From positions 1 through 64,000 of the forward strand of contig CAZDCF010000006.1 in the NCBI GenBank assembly GCA_964503895.1: DNA of 64,000 bases. The letters are read 5' to 3'. Position 1 is the first letter of the stretch. The number at the start of each line of letters is the position of its first letter. The position numbers and the translations under genes were made by a program. Source of the stretch: Nitronereus sp964503895. GTDB taxonomy: Bacteria > Nitrospirota > Nitrospiria > Nitrospirales > UBA8639. Of this stretch, positions 1 to 7,807 are shown piece by piece. The notes under the pieces are model-generated. The model was not told where the DNA came from. It saw only the letters and a program-made list of their open reading frames with translations, and searched no databases.

Positions 1-145
1 AATGCCAAGCGCCCGCAGTATACTAGGTCAATGTTAAGAAATCTACTATAAATTTACTAGCCGACAACAAATGCCATTTCTGTGGGAGCTTGGCCCTTAA
101 CGAGTCCTTTTACCGACTTATCATCATAAATTTCATGACTATTTT

Positions 146-1576
146 TTATGAAGCTGGCTTGAAAAAGAAATGGAAATAATCGACGGATTGTGGCGGAGCG
201 TGCAAGACTGCACGCAGGGTATCACGATCATATCCCAGCTTTTCCAATTTCTCTGCCCCCCCCAGGACTTCGTCTTCTGTTAAATAGGCGATGGTGTCCG
301 GAACTCCAGTGGGCTTCAAGCTTTCAAGGAGTTGCTCTACCTCTTTTCGCTGACCTGCCTCCATTGTCGCAGAAATCGGAAATTCGATTTTCCTTTCATA
401 GGGACTTTTATATACCGAATTTATGGCCCCGATCGTTTTGAGAATGAATCGATCAACTTCCCACTGCTGGTCTTCGGTCAACCGCGGGTGAGAGGCCAAA
501 ACATCCATCAGACTCATGACATTTGTTTTAAGATTCCGCCCAACAAATTCTTTTTGAGATTCAACTTTCACTTCCTGACTTCCAAGTTGCCTTGCAACAT
601 CTTCCAATAAAGGAAAATTGACCATAAAGCTAAATTGGCCACCAAGCAGATTATAGCAAGGCTTTTCTGGATCATTTAGGATAGACAGATCCGCCGCTCC
701 TGCATCGAAGGCACTGAATCCTACTGCATCAGCAATTAATAATCGCTTTATTTCCTTAAGAGAAGAAGCAGCGCCAATATTGGTCGGCACTAATACTTCG
801 TCATCAATAAACTTTAAAAAGTCTGTTATAAGTTGCCGGAACGGAACTTCTTTTGCTTCAATTTTGTGATACTCCCGTTCCCAAACAATATCTTCCAAGA
901 AGTGGGGCATCTCTTTAAGTACCGGAACATCTACTTGCTCAAACGCCCGCGTAAACCCTGCCCAATCTGGGAAATCTTGCAAACGGGTTTCCTTAAGATT
1001 GGGACGAACATATTCTTCCATGATGTCCCCAGCTTTGCGAAGCAAGAGCTTGGTGGGAGTCTCGCTCAAAAATTCATTGCAGATAATCCGATCAACAGAA
1101 TGGTCAGCAAAAGACTGTAATTCTGGCACCTGAGCCTGCTCGAATCTGATTCGACTTTGGTGCTTGGCCAAATCCTGATTGGCTTTGGCGCTTTCAAGCA
1201 CCACATCGGATGAATCAATTAAGATATATTCAATGCGTGAATAAACAGACCCGCTCAAATCTAATGCTTGCACTCGATCCAAAAAACAAGCGGCGAGGTT
1301 CCCATTACCACAACCCCATTCCATGACCGTGAGAGAATTTGAAGTCGTAGAAGGATCAGCTTTCTCGCGTTGCTGGACTCGTTTGAGGTAATCAGTGGCT
1401 AACGCAAAGCCTAGTCGGTAATCTGCAGCAGCAAAAGTTTGATATAAATCCCGAAGTTGAGCACCACGAAGTCCATAGAACACCCGGTTCATTTGGGTCT
1501 GCCAGACATCAATCGGTGAAAAGTCGCCTAAAAGTTGGGGTAGTGCATCATCAGTAGCCGCTGTTTCAGCTGTCAT
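146..1576 (-). CDS. MidA-like SAM-dependent methyltransferase
   Basis: A 476-residue cytoplasmic protein of the class I SAM-dependent methyltransferase fold. Seen: the glycine-rich SAM loop EWGCGNGN at residues 86-93, the acidic strand end YILIDSS near 118-123, and NEFLSETP at 167-174, which resembles the NELLDALP-type motif of the MidA/NDUFAF7 family (Pfam Methyltransf_28). In mitochondria this family methylates an arginine of a complex I subunit. Bacterial substrates are mostly unknown, so the target here is not assigned. No signal peptide or membrane segment is present. The gene is monocistronic, divergent from the next gene, and has its own promoter-like boxes at 1631-1660. Family assignment is moderately sure, function is not. 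Confidence 0.7.
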   Translation of the reverse strand: MTAETAATDDALPQLLGDFSPIDVWQTQMNRVFYGLRGAQLRDLYQTFAAADYRLGFALATDYLKRVQQREKADPSTTSNSLTVMEWGCGNGNLAACFLDRVQALDLSGSVYSRIEYILIDSSDVVLESAKANQDLAKHQSRIRFEQAQVPELQSFADHSVDRIICNEFLSETPTKLLLRKAGDIMEEYVRPNLKETRLQDFPDWAGFTRAFEQVDVPVLKEMPHFLEDIVWEREYHKIEAKEVPFRQLITDFLKFIDDEVLVPTNIGAASSLKEIKRLLIADAVGFSAFDAGAADLSILNDPEKPCYNLLGGQFSFMVNFPLLEDVARQLGSQEVKVESQKEFVGRNLKTNVMSLMDVLASHPRLTEDQQWEVDRFILKTIGAINSVYKSPYERKIEFPISATMEAGQRKEVEQLLESLKPTGVPDTIAYLTEDEVLGGAEKLEKLGYDRDTLRAVLHAPPQSVDYFHFFFKPAS

Positions 1577-1630
1577 GAATTAAACCTCAAATCTTCTTAA
1601 GGAAATCGGTTTTTCTGCTAGAGGCTCAGG

Positions 1631-1660
1631 ATTCTAACAAACAGATTTTTGGGGCCGCAA
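1631..1660 (-). promoter_or_regulatory. Putative sigma70-type promoter of the methyltransferase gene
   Basis: On the minus strand TTGCGG (1655-1660) is followed after 18 bases by TAGAAT (1631-1636), which matches the -10 consensus at five of six positions. The start codon lies about 55 bases downstream. Predicted by eye only. Confidence 0.45.
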
Positions 1661-1674
1661 GCAAAAGACATCCC

Positions 1675-1704
1675 TTGACAGAAGAAAAGGAGGGCCGCTA
1701 CAGA
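1675..1704 (+). promoter_or_regulatory. Possible promoter of the exported protein gene at 1756
   Basis: A perfect TTGACA (1675-1680) is followed after 18 bases by TACAGA (1699-1704), a weak -10. The TTG of this box also opens a longer reading frame for the next gene. A promoter role explains it better because no ribosome binding site precedes it. Confidence 0.3.
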
Positions 1705-1755
1705 CAAGATGCCCTCAAGCATTTTTTCGAAAATGATTCAGCACGGCAAACGATC

Positions 1756-2481
1756 ATGGCAATGAAATTCCCGAACCTAAAATTTTCTTTGCCCTCAAAA
1801 AACTTGGAGTACCTTGTCACGAGGACACTCTTTCTTTTGCTTGGGTTATGGCTGATTGTCATTTCAGCAGATATTGGGTTTTCTCAAAAGGCGGATCCAA
1901 TAAATTCCTCACAAACACGTGGTGTTTTTGATCCAGCTGAAACCCAACACGGCTTTTCCGAATTCGATACGGCTCCTCCTGATCCTTCCGAACAATCTGC
2001 GAGCCCCCTACCATACTATAAGGATCTTATGCCATCCGATCAGCTACGGCTCGACCAGAAACCAGAAGGACTTTTTTTAAACATTACACTTTCAGAAGAC
2101 ATTGATGAAGATCTAGAGATTCGACATGGACACGTTTATCATCCAGTACATCCAACAGATGAATTTACCATAGATACCCCTGCAATCTATGTTGTTTTTA
2201 GAGTCTTTAAGCACTATCAAGCATATCAAGTTATTGGACAGGTATTTCCCGATGCCGTTGATGATATAACAACAGTGGAAATAATTGATGAAGATATAGC
2301 CTATCTGGCATTGGAGGACGAAAGTGGGTACCTCAAATTTTTCCCTCCATCAGAAGAAGGATGGAAAGCCGGGCCTTATCGCATTGATATTTATGTAGGC
2401 TATGAGGCGAATGCCGTATCCAAAATGGGCACTTTGCGGTTTCGAGTGATTCAAAACTCTCAGGATTCTGGAAGTCCTTAA
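1756..2481 (+). CDS. Exported protein of unknown function
   Basis: About 241 residues, not recognised. Seen: a basic N-terminus, one hydrophobic segment (roughly residues 19-38, RTLFLLLGLWLIVISADIGF) that looks like a signal peptide or anchor, then an acidic domain with many Asp and Glu and no cysteines, probably beta-rich. The frame stays open upstream to a TTG at 1675, but that TTG is a perfect -35 box, so ATG 1756 or ATG 1762 is preferred. Neither has a clear Shine-Dalgarno sequence. The gene precedes the glycosyltransferase module in the same direction with a gap of about 160 bases, so an envelope role is possible but not shown. Confidence 0.55.
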   Translation: MAMKFPNLKFSLPSKNLEYLVTRTLFLLLGLWLIVISADIGFSQKADPINSSQTRGVFDPAETQHGFSEFDTAPPDPSEQSASPLPYYKDLMPSDQLRLDQKPEGLFLNITLSEDIDEDLEIRHGHVYHPVHPTDEFTIDTPAIYVVFRVFKHYQAYQVIGQVFPDAVDDITTVEIIDEDIAYLALEDESGYLKFFPPSEEGWKAGPYRIDIYVGYEANAVSKMGTLRFRVIQNSQDSGSP

Positions 2482-2607
2482 ACTCTCAGGTACGGATAAC
2501 AGGCCTTCGACTTTCGTTCCCAGTAAAATTTCTTTCTCAACGGTGCAAGGTAAGCTCTCTGGTCGACCCTGTTTGATTCTTGTCTTATGGATTGGGTAGA
2601 CTGGACG

Positions 2608-2613
2608 TATAAT
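2608..2613 (+). promoter_or_regulatory. Consensus -10 box before the glycosyltransferase module
   Basis: TATAAT at 2608-2613 is a perfect -10 hexamer. The -35 position (TTATGG, 2585-2590) is poor. A start site near 2620 would exclude the upstream ATG at 2587 and favour ATG 2644 for the next gene. Confidence 0.3.
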
Positions 2614-2643
2614 AATTTTCTGCCTGAAATCCCCAAGTTCGAT

Positions 2644-3411
2644 ATGACCCTCAAGCCCTGGCTCTCTATCGTTGTCCCAATCAAAGACGAGCGAGACAAT
2701 CTTCAACCTCTGACAGACCAACTCACCAAGGTATTGGGCAGCCTGGAGCAGTCTAGAGCCGCACCTTTTGAAATTATATATGTCGATGATGGCAGCACAG
2801 ATGGCAGTTCAGCATTGTTAGATAAAATCAGCCAACACACCCCAGAGGTATGTGTGTTGCACTTCGATCGTAACCACGGACAAACGGCAGCCTTCGACGC
2901 AGGTTTTCGCTACGCCAAAGGGGAACTCATTGCAACACTTGATGGGGACCTCCAATACGATCCAGCAGATATTACCAAACTGTTGCCCTTCACCGAGCAA
3001 TATGATCTCGTGTGCGGATGGCGACAAAAACGGTTGGATAATATCATTCGAAAAATTTCCTCGCGCACCGCTTTTTTGATCCGGAACGCGGTCATACGGG
3101 ATAGCATTCATGATACAGGCTGTTCTTTGAAAATTTTTCGTCGACCGGTCATTGAACGAGTTGCCCTATTTCATAACATGCACAGATTCTTTCCGGCCCT
3201 GGCTAAGATGCATGGATTTTCTGTAACCGAAGTTCCTGTTCAACATTTCCCTCGAGCTCATGGGCATTCCAAATACGGCATAGGTAATAGACTTTTTGCT
3301 GGACTCTATGACCTCATCGCGGTTAGATGGATGCAAAATCGCTGTTTTGGATATAAGATTGTGAATAATCCTTCCAAACCTTCTGATCCCAAATCCGATC
3401 TTCCCAGATGA
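2644..3411 (+). CDS. Family 2 glycosyltransferase, dolichyl-phosphate-mannose-synthase type
   Basis: A GT-A fold glycosyltransferase of about 255 residues. Seen: the opening strand LSIVVPIKDE at 7-16, the nucleotide-binding VDDGSTDG at 47-54 and the metal-binding DGDLQYDP at 100-107, followed by GWRQKR. Members of this group move a sugar from a nucleotide donor to a polyprenyl phosphate carrier at the inner membrane. No C-terminal membrane segments are present. The next genes, LAB_N and an ArnT-like GT39, fit a two-step pathway in which this enzyme makes the lipid-linked donor. An in-frame ATG at 2587 would add 19 residues, but a -10-like box lies between the two starts. Confidence 0.75.
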   Translation: MTLKPWLSIVVPIKDERDNLQPLTDQLTKVLGSLEQSRAAPFEIIYVDDGSTDGSSALLDKISQHTPEVCVLHFDRNHGQTAAFDAGFRYAKGELIATLDGDLQYDPADITKLLPFTEQYDLVCGWRQKRLDNIIRKISSRTAFLIRNAVIRDSIHDTGCSLKIFRRPVIERVALFHNMHRFFPALAKMHGFSVTEVPVQHFPRAHGHSKYGIGNRLFAGLYDLIAVRWMQNRCFGYKIVNNPSKPSDPKSDLPR

Positions 3412-3505
3412 TTCCACATAAAAAATTCGCTGCCCTCGACAAGGAACTCATGAGTGAAGTACATTTGTCCCCTTGCCTTAAGACTCACAAAATTCCTGAA
3501 AACCA

Positions 3506-3829
3506 ATGAACGATTTTTTTTCTGATATCAGCACATATTTTTCCGAACTGACCCTTATAGAAGGAATTTGGCTCGGCATCGGCTTCTTTGGCCAAAGCCT
3601 ATTTTTTTCTCGTTGGATCATTCAATGGATTGCATCTGAACGAAAAGCCGAAAGCCAAATGCCTATAGCCTTTTGGTATATGAGCCTGCTCGGCGGCCTC
3701 ATTGTATTGGCCTATGCCGTCCATCGCCGCGATCCGGTTTTTATCGCCGGACAAGGCATCGGCGTGATTGTCTATCTTCGAAACTTAATGTTGATATATA
3801 AGACCAGAAAGCGCATGGCCATTGACTAG
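3506..3829 (+). CDS. LAB_N domain membrane protein (lipid A biosynthesis-like N-terminal domain)
   Basis: A 107-residue protein with three hydrophobic segments. Seen: the motif FGQSLFFSRWIIQW at about 28-41 followed by an SERKAESQMP stretch, which is the signature of the domain found at the N-terminus of some LpxB proteins (Pfam LAB_N). It lacks the LpxB glycosyltransferase domain, so it is not a disaccharide synthase. Stand-alone copies often sit beside polyprenyl-sugar synthases and GT39 transferases, as here. It may be a small membrane partner or a sugar-carrier transporter. Its last codons overlap the next gene by eight bases. Confidence 0.75.
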   Translation: MNDFFSDISTYFSELTLIEGIWLGIGFFGQSLFFSRWIIQWIASERKAESQMPIAFWYMSLLGGLIVLAYAVHRRDPVFIAGQGIGVIVYLRNLMLIYKTRKRMAID

Positions 3830-5531
3830 CATCTCTACACCAACCGCCACACAGTCCCCTCCCTTTTCCACACACACCGTCCCTATATTTTTTATTCTTA
3901 TCGTTGGCTCTTTACTGTTATTGATTGGGCTGGGTGATTTAGGCCTAACTGATCGAGACGAAGGAAGCAATGCCGAAGCCGCCCGAGAAATGCTAGAAAC
4001 TGGGGACTGGATTTCTCCCACCCTGAATTATGAGCCACGTTATGCCAAGCCGGCCTTTGTTTATTGGATCATCAGCGGCACATACGCTTTGTTTGGCATC
4101 AATGAATTCACTGCTCGATTACCCGCAACTCTCTTCGGGTTAGGACTGCTTTTTATCCAGTACTGGTTTCTGAATCGTTTACTCGGACCCACTATTGCAT
4201 TCATCGGATCGCTCATTCTTCTGTTGAATGTCGAATTTATCGGCCTTCATCGAATGGTCATGACAGACCCAGAGTTAATTTTTTTTACGACCCTGGCAAC
4301 CTACAGTTTTTGGATCGGCTTCAATGCCACAGGCCCTGGCCGAAATTTTTTGTGGCTGTTTTATATTGGCATGGCACTTGCCATGTTAACCAAAGGACCC
4401 GTGGGCGTCATCATTCCTTTGCTAGCAGTCATTCCATATCTCACGCTGACTCGACAGTGGAAGACCTATTTCTCTCAAGGAAAGCCCGTTGTCGGTTGGT
4501 TGTTATGGACACTCATCGCTACTCCTTGGTACCTCGCCATGTTTTCCATCCATGGAGCAGACTATGTGGCAGCAGCTCAAGCCAATACCACGGGACGGTT
4601 TGCAAATCCAATGGAAGGACACGGCTTTACCGTTTTGTTTTACCTTCCCATTTTGTTGGTGGGCTTTTTCCCATGGAGTGGATTTCTTCCGGCCGCACTG
4701 TTTCAATCCCTGAAAGGATGGCGACTTTACTGGTCTGGAGATAAACATGCCACAGGAGAGCAAGGACTATTGCTATTTGCCGCCCTGTGGGTCATAGCCA
4801 TTTTAGTATTCTTTACTATCTCCGCTACTCGGCTCCCGCATTATATTCTACCTCTATTTCCCGCTGCTTCATTACTGGTCGCTACGTTTTGGGCTCAATG
4901 CCTGCAGAAACCTGCCCCCTCGGGCTTTAAAATCTCAGTCCGAATAATCCTCGGCACCGGTTACCTGTTAAGTATTGCGTTAGTTTCCCTTCCGGGGATT
5001 TATGAAGCCTTTAAATCCAAGATCGCCCTTGAATTTCCAGTCGCCGAAAAAATTGGCGTAGGATATACGCCTTTAGTGTTGGGGATAGGGATTTTTCTCA
5101 GTGTCGTGCTCTTTCGTCACTTTGTCTGGCACAAGACAAAGCAAACTCAGGCATTTTGGATCTTGTCCGGAGCCATGGGCGCTCTATTGCTGATTATCCT
5201 TACGCTCGCTTTACCGCACTACGGAAAATACTTCATTAACCCTCCACAAGAATTAGCGAGCATTGCTGGAATGAATCTGAGGCCAAACGATACACTCATC
5301 CAATTCGGGCGCAAACGCCCTTCGTTAGCCTTTTATGCCAAACGAAAAATCCACTTTATCAGCCCGGGAGAAGACGAACTCTTTACGCCTCATTTAAAAA
5401 GTACAGGCCGCATGATGATCCTTCTCCAAGCCAACCTTTTCCCCCGCCTTCCCCATCCGATGTCTCAATTTACTCCCATTTTGCAAAGATATGGGTGGAT
5501 CCTTCTGTCCAGCGAAGCCCTTGTCCACTAA
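3822..5531 (+). CDS. GT39 family (ArnT-like) membrane glycosyltransferase
   Basis: A 569-residue integral membrane protein with about 11-12 predicted hydrophobic segments. Seen: the acidic first periplasmic-loop motif TDRDEGSNAEAAREM (D46, E47), typical of PMT/ArnT-family transferases, then NYEPRYAKPAFVYW. These enzymes transfer a sugar from a polyprenyl phosphate to lipid A or to protein on the periplasmic face. The start is a TTG at 3822 inside the end of the LAB_N gene, so translation is probably coupled. No alternative start exists near the first membrane segment. The sugar and acceptor cannot be told from the sequence. Confidence 0.8.
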   Translation: MTSISTPTATQSPPFSTHTVPIFFILIVGSLLLLIGLGDLGLTDRDEGSNAEAAREMLETGDWISPTLNYEPRYAKPAFVYWIISGTYALFGINEFTARLPATLFGLGLLFIQYWFLNRLLGPTIAFIGSLILLLNVEFIGLHRMVMTDPELIFFTTLATYSFWIGFNATGPGRNFLWLFYIGMALAMLTKGPVGVIIPLLAVIPYLTLTRQWKTYFSQGKPVVGWLLWTLIATPWYLAMFSIHGADYVAAAQANTTGRFANPMEGHGFTVLFYLPILLVGFFPWSGFLPAALFQSLKGWRLYWSGDKHATGEQGLLLFAALWVIAILVFFTISATRLPHYILPLFPAASLLVATFWAQCLQKPAPSGFKISVRIILGTGYLLSIALVSLPGIYEAFKSKIALEFPVAEKIGVGYTPLVLGIGIFLSVVLFRHFVWHKTKQTQAFWILSGAMGALLLIILTLALPHYGKYFINPPQELASIAGMNLRPNDTLIQFGRKRPSLAFYAKRKIHFISPGEDELFTPHLKSTGRMMILLQANLFPRLPHPMSQFTPILQRYGWILLSSEALVH

Positions 5532-5567
5532 TTACAGTTTTTAGGAAGGGAAAGTTGAAGAGTGTGG

Positions 5568-6629
5568 CTACCCTAAAGGGATAAGCCCGTTTAATCCACG
5601 AAAGGTTACGGTTACGCTTATTAGAATTAGAATTACAAGTATTTCTCGGACCAGATAAGGCTGCCCCGTGTTTTCTGGTTCACCCATTTTGCACATCCAC
5701 CAAACCAAACCCACCATACCAGCCAACAGCACCACAAGAGGAGCGTGAGTGGTTAGCGCTAATCCCAAACCAATTAACATGGTTCCTCTGAACATTCCGC
5801 TATAGGAATCAACACCAACATGAAGACTATTCCAAACAAAATTCCATCGCAGAACAATCCCGCCAAACAACATGAACAACCCCAACCAGTCCATCCCCAT
5901 TGCTAGCCCACCCGATAAGGGTGAGCGAAAGGTTATCCAAAAGAGTGCAAATCCACCAATCAACAAAGGCAACCCACTCGGAAGAGCCTCGTATAATGAT
6001 TGCCGCCATTCCTTATACGGCCGCGCGCACACATACCCAATGAGGTACCCCAGTACGGCACCAGCTATTACATCCGTAGGAAAATGGGAACCCCGGAGAA
6101 AGCGACTGAACCCTACAAAGGAAGCTACGCCATACCACATCCAAGACATAGTTGGGAAATAACGGGCTAATACCGCAGCCACAGCGAATGATGCGGTAGA
6201 ATGTCCGGAGGGAAACGCATCCAGCCCTGACTGAAAAGACACTCCATACCCAAACGCCTCTTGATGAGAAAATCTTGGCCTGGGACGTCCAATAATGTGT
6301 TTGAAAATTTGCGCGGCTACTCCAGCCAGAGCATGCGCGACAAGACTATCAATTCCAAAATGGCGAAAAGCATCTTTTTTTAGTGCGAATCCTAGGAGAA
6401 AAAAACTGACACTTAAGACGACCAGGATCTTCCCGTCACCCAGACGATCTCCAAAATTTCCTATTTTTCCGATGACTGAATTGGGATCTGGATATCCCCA
6501 GTACTGTGGCAAATCAATTGAACGCACGAAGAGAATCGCTTGATAATCCAACTGCGACAAGGCGTACAAAGAAATAGAAAGTATCGCGCAGGAAAGAAAT
6601 ACAATGATAGGGGATTTAAATCGACTCAC
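5568..6629 (-). CDS. PAP2 family membrane phosphatase with a C-terminal membrane extension
   Basis: A 353-residue polytopic membrane protein. Seen: the complete phosphatase signature, K110-x6-R117P118, PSGH at 140-143 (catalytic His) and S175-R176-x5-H182-x3-D186. The family removes phosphate from lipid phosphates such as undecaprenyl diphosphate, phosphatidic acid or lipid A. The protein is longer than a minimal PAP2 domain: about 140 residues after the third motif form further hydrophobic segments. It is convergent with the glycosylation module, which recycles a polyprenyl carrier, so carrier dephosphorylation is one possible role. The substrate is not known. Confidence 0.8.
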   Translation of the reverse strand: MSRFKSPIIVFLSCAILSISLYALSQLDYQAILFVRSIDLPQYWGYPDPNSVIGKIGNFGDRLGDGKILVVLSVSFFLLGFALKKDAFRHFGIDSLVAHALAGVAAQIFKHIIGRPRPRFSHQEAFGYGVSFQSGLDAFPSGHSTASFAVAAVLARYFPTMSWMWYGVASFVGFSRFLRGSHFPTDVIAGAVLGYLIGYVCARPYKEWRQSLYEALPSGLPLLIGGFALFWITFRSPLSGGLAMGMDWLGLFMLFGGIVLRWNFVWNSLHVGVDSYSGMFRGTMLIGLGLALTTHAPLVVLLAGMVGLVWWMCKMGEPENTGQPYLVREILVILILISVTVTFRGLNGLIPLG

Positions 6630-6685
6630 AAACCCTCGCGGCCCCTATAAACAGTCTTGGGGCACCAGATACAAGTTCATAATTT

Positions 6686-7807
6686 TCATGGAACCCAATC
6701 GGCGAGAAAAACGTTAAATTCACCACGGGCCTTAGCATTCCTATCCGAAACCCAAACGAGCTTTTTCCCATCAGGAGAAAACATTGGAAAACTATTGAAA
6801 TGGCCGTTGAAGGTGATTTGTTCCGTGCCAGTTCCATCATCATTAACAAGAAACAATTGAAAAGACGGACGGCCTTTGCCAGCAGTTGGACCCGCTAAAT
6901 TGGAAGAAAAAATAATACGCTTCCCATCAAAATGAAAATAGGGCGCAAAGTTTGAAGCGCCATTCGCCGTGATTTGCCTGTTATCAGAACCATCAGCATT
7001 CATAACAAAAATTTCCAGATTGCCAGGCTCAACTAAATTTTTCGCTAATAGATCTTTGTATGCTTGAAGCGCCTCATGGGTATTTGGATGTTGAGCACGA
7101 TACACGATTCGTTTACTGTCCGGGGAATAAAAGGCTCCGCCATCATACCCCACAGCAGCAGTCAGCCGCTTTGTTCCCGTTCCATCAATATTCATGGAAT
7201 ACAAATCAATATCTCCATCTTTCACGGAAGTGAACACAATTTTTCGGCCGTCAGGCGAAATGGTGGCTTCAGCATCATACCCAGGGGTCAGGGTTAATCG
7301 ATGCATTTCCCGACCATCAAGCCTGACCGAATAAATATCATAATCATCTAGAGCCCACCGATATCGCTCTGTTCGTTTGGGTTTTGGTGGACACTTTAAA
7401 TCGGCAGCATGCGTAGATGAAAACAGCACACGTCGCCCACCAGGGAAAAAATATCCGCACGTAGTTCCTCCATATCCGGTACTCACGCGGTAAGCATTTT
7501 CTCCTTCCAAATCCATGACGTAGATTTGGTAACAATTCAGAAAAGTTTGGCTAGCGGGATCTTTTGTAGATTGAAATATCAAACGATCACCATCGAAGGA
7601 AAAGTAGGCTTCTGCATTTTTCCCTCCAACTGTCAACTGTTTAATATTAGCCAAATGACGCTCATGATTCTGTTCTCTAGAAAAAGATTTTTGTGCGATT
7701 GTTTCGGATGCCGAGAGAACGTCGGACCACACAGCCAACACAATAAAACCCGCGACAAACACGCCAGCAACAGTCTTAGTCTTTACCACATCCATCAATC
7801 TTCTCAT
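6686..7807 (-). CDS. TolB-like PD40 beta-propeller protein, exported
   Basis: A 373-residue protein with an N-terminal signal peptide (hydrophobic stretch at about 12-28) and at least six PD40/WD40-like repeats. Seen: repeats of the form SPDGRKIVFTS, SPDSKRIVYRA, FDGKRIIFSS and SPDGKKLVWVS. Such repeats build a beta-propeller as in TolB, and propellers of this type are often periplasmic. It is not TolB itself: the TolB N-terminal domain and the Tol-Pal neighbours are missing. It starts inside the end of the M1 peptidase gene with a four-base overlap, so the two are translated together and may act on the same substrate. Confidence 0.75.
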   Translation of the reverse strand: MRRLMDVVKTKTVAGVFVAGFIVLAVWSDVLSASETIAQKSFSREQNHERHLANIKQLTVGGKNAEAYFSFDGDRLIFQSTKDPASQTFLNCYQIYVMDLEGENAYRVSTGYGGTTCGYFFPGGRRVLFSSTHAADLKCPPKPKRTERYRWALDDYDIYSVRLDGREMHRLTLTPGYDAEATISPDGRKIVFTSVKDGDIDLYSMNIDGTGTKRLTAAVGYDGGAFYSPDSKRIVYRAQHPNTHEALQAYKDLLAKNLVEPGNLEIFVMNADGSDNRQITANGASNFAPYFHFDGKRIIFSSNLAGPTAGKGRPSFQLFLVNDDGTGTEQITFNGHFNSFPMFSPDGKKLVWVSDRNAKARGEFNVFLADWVP

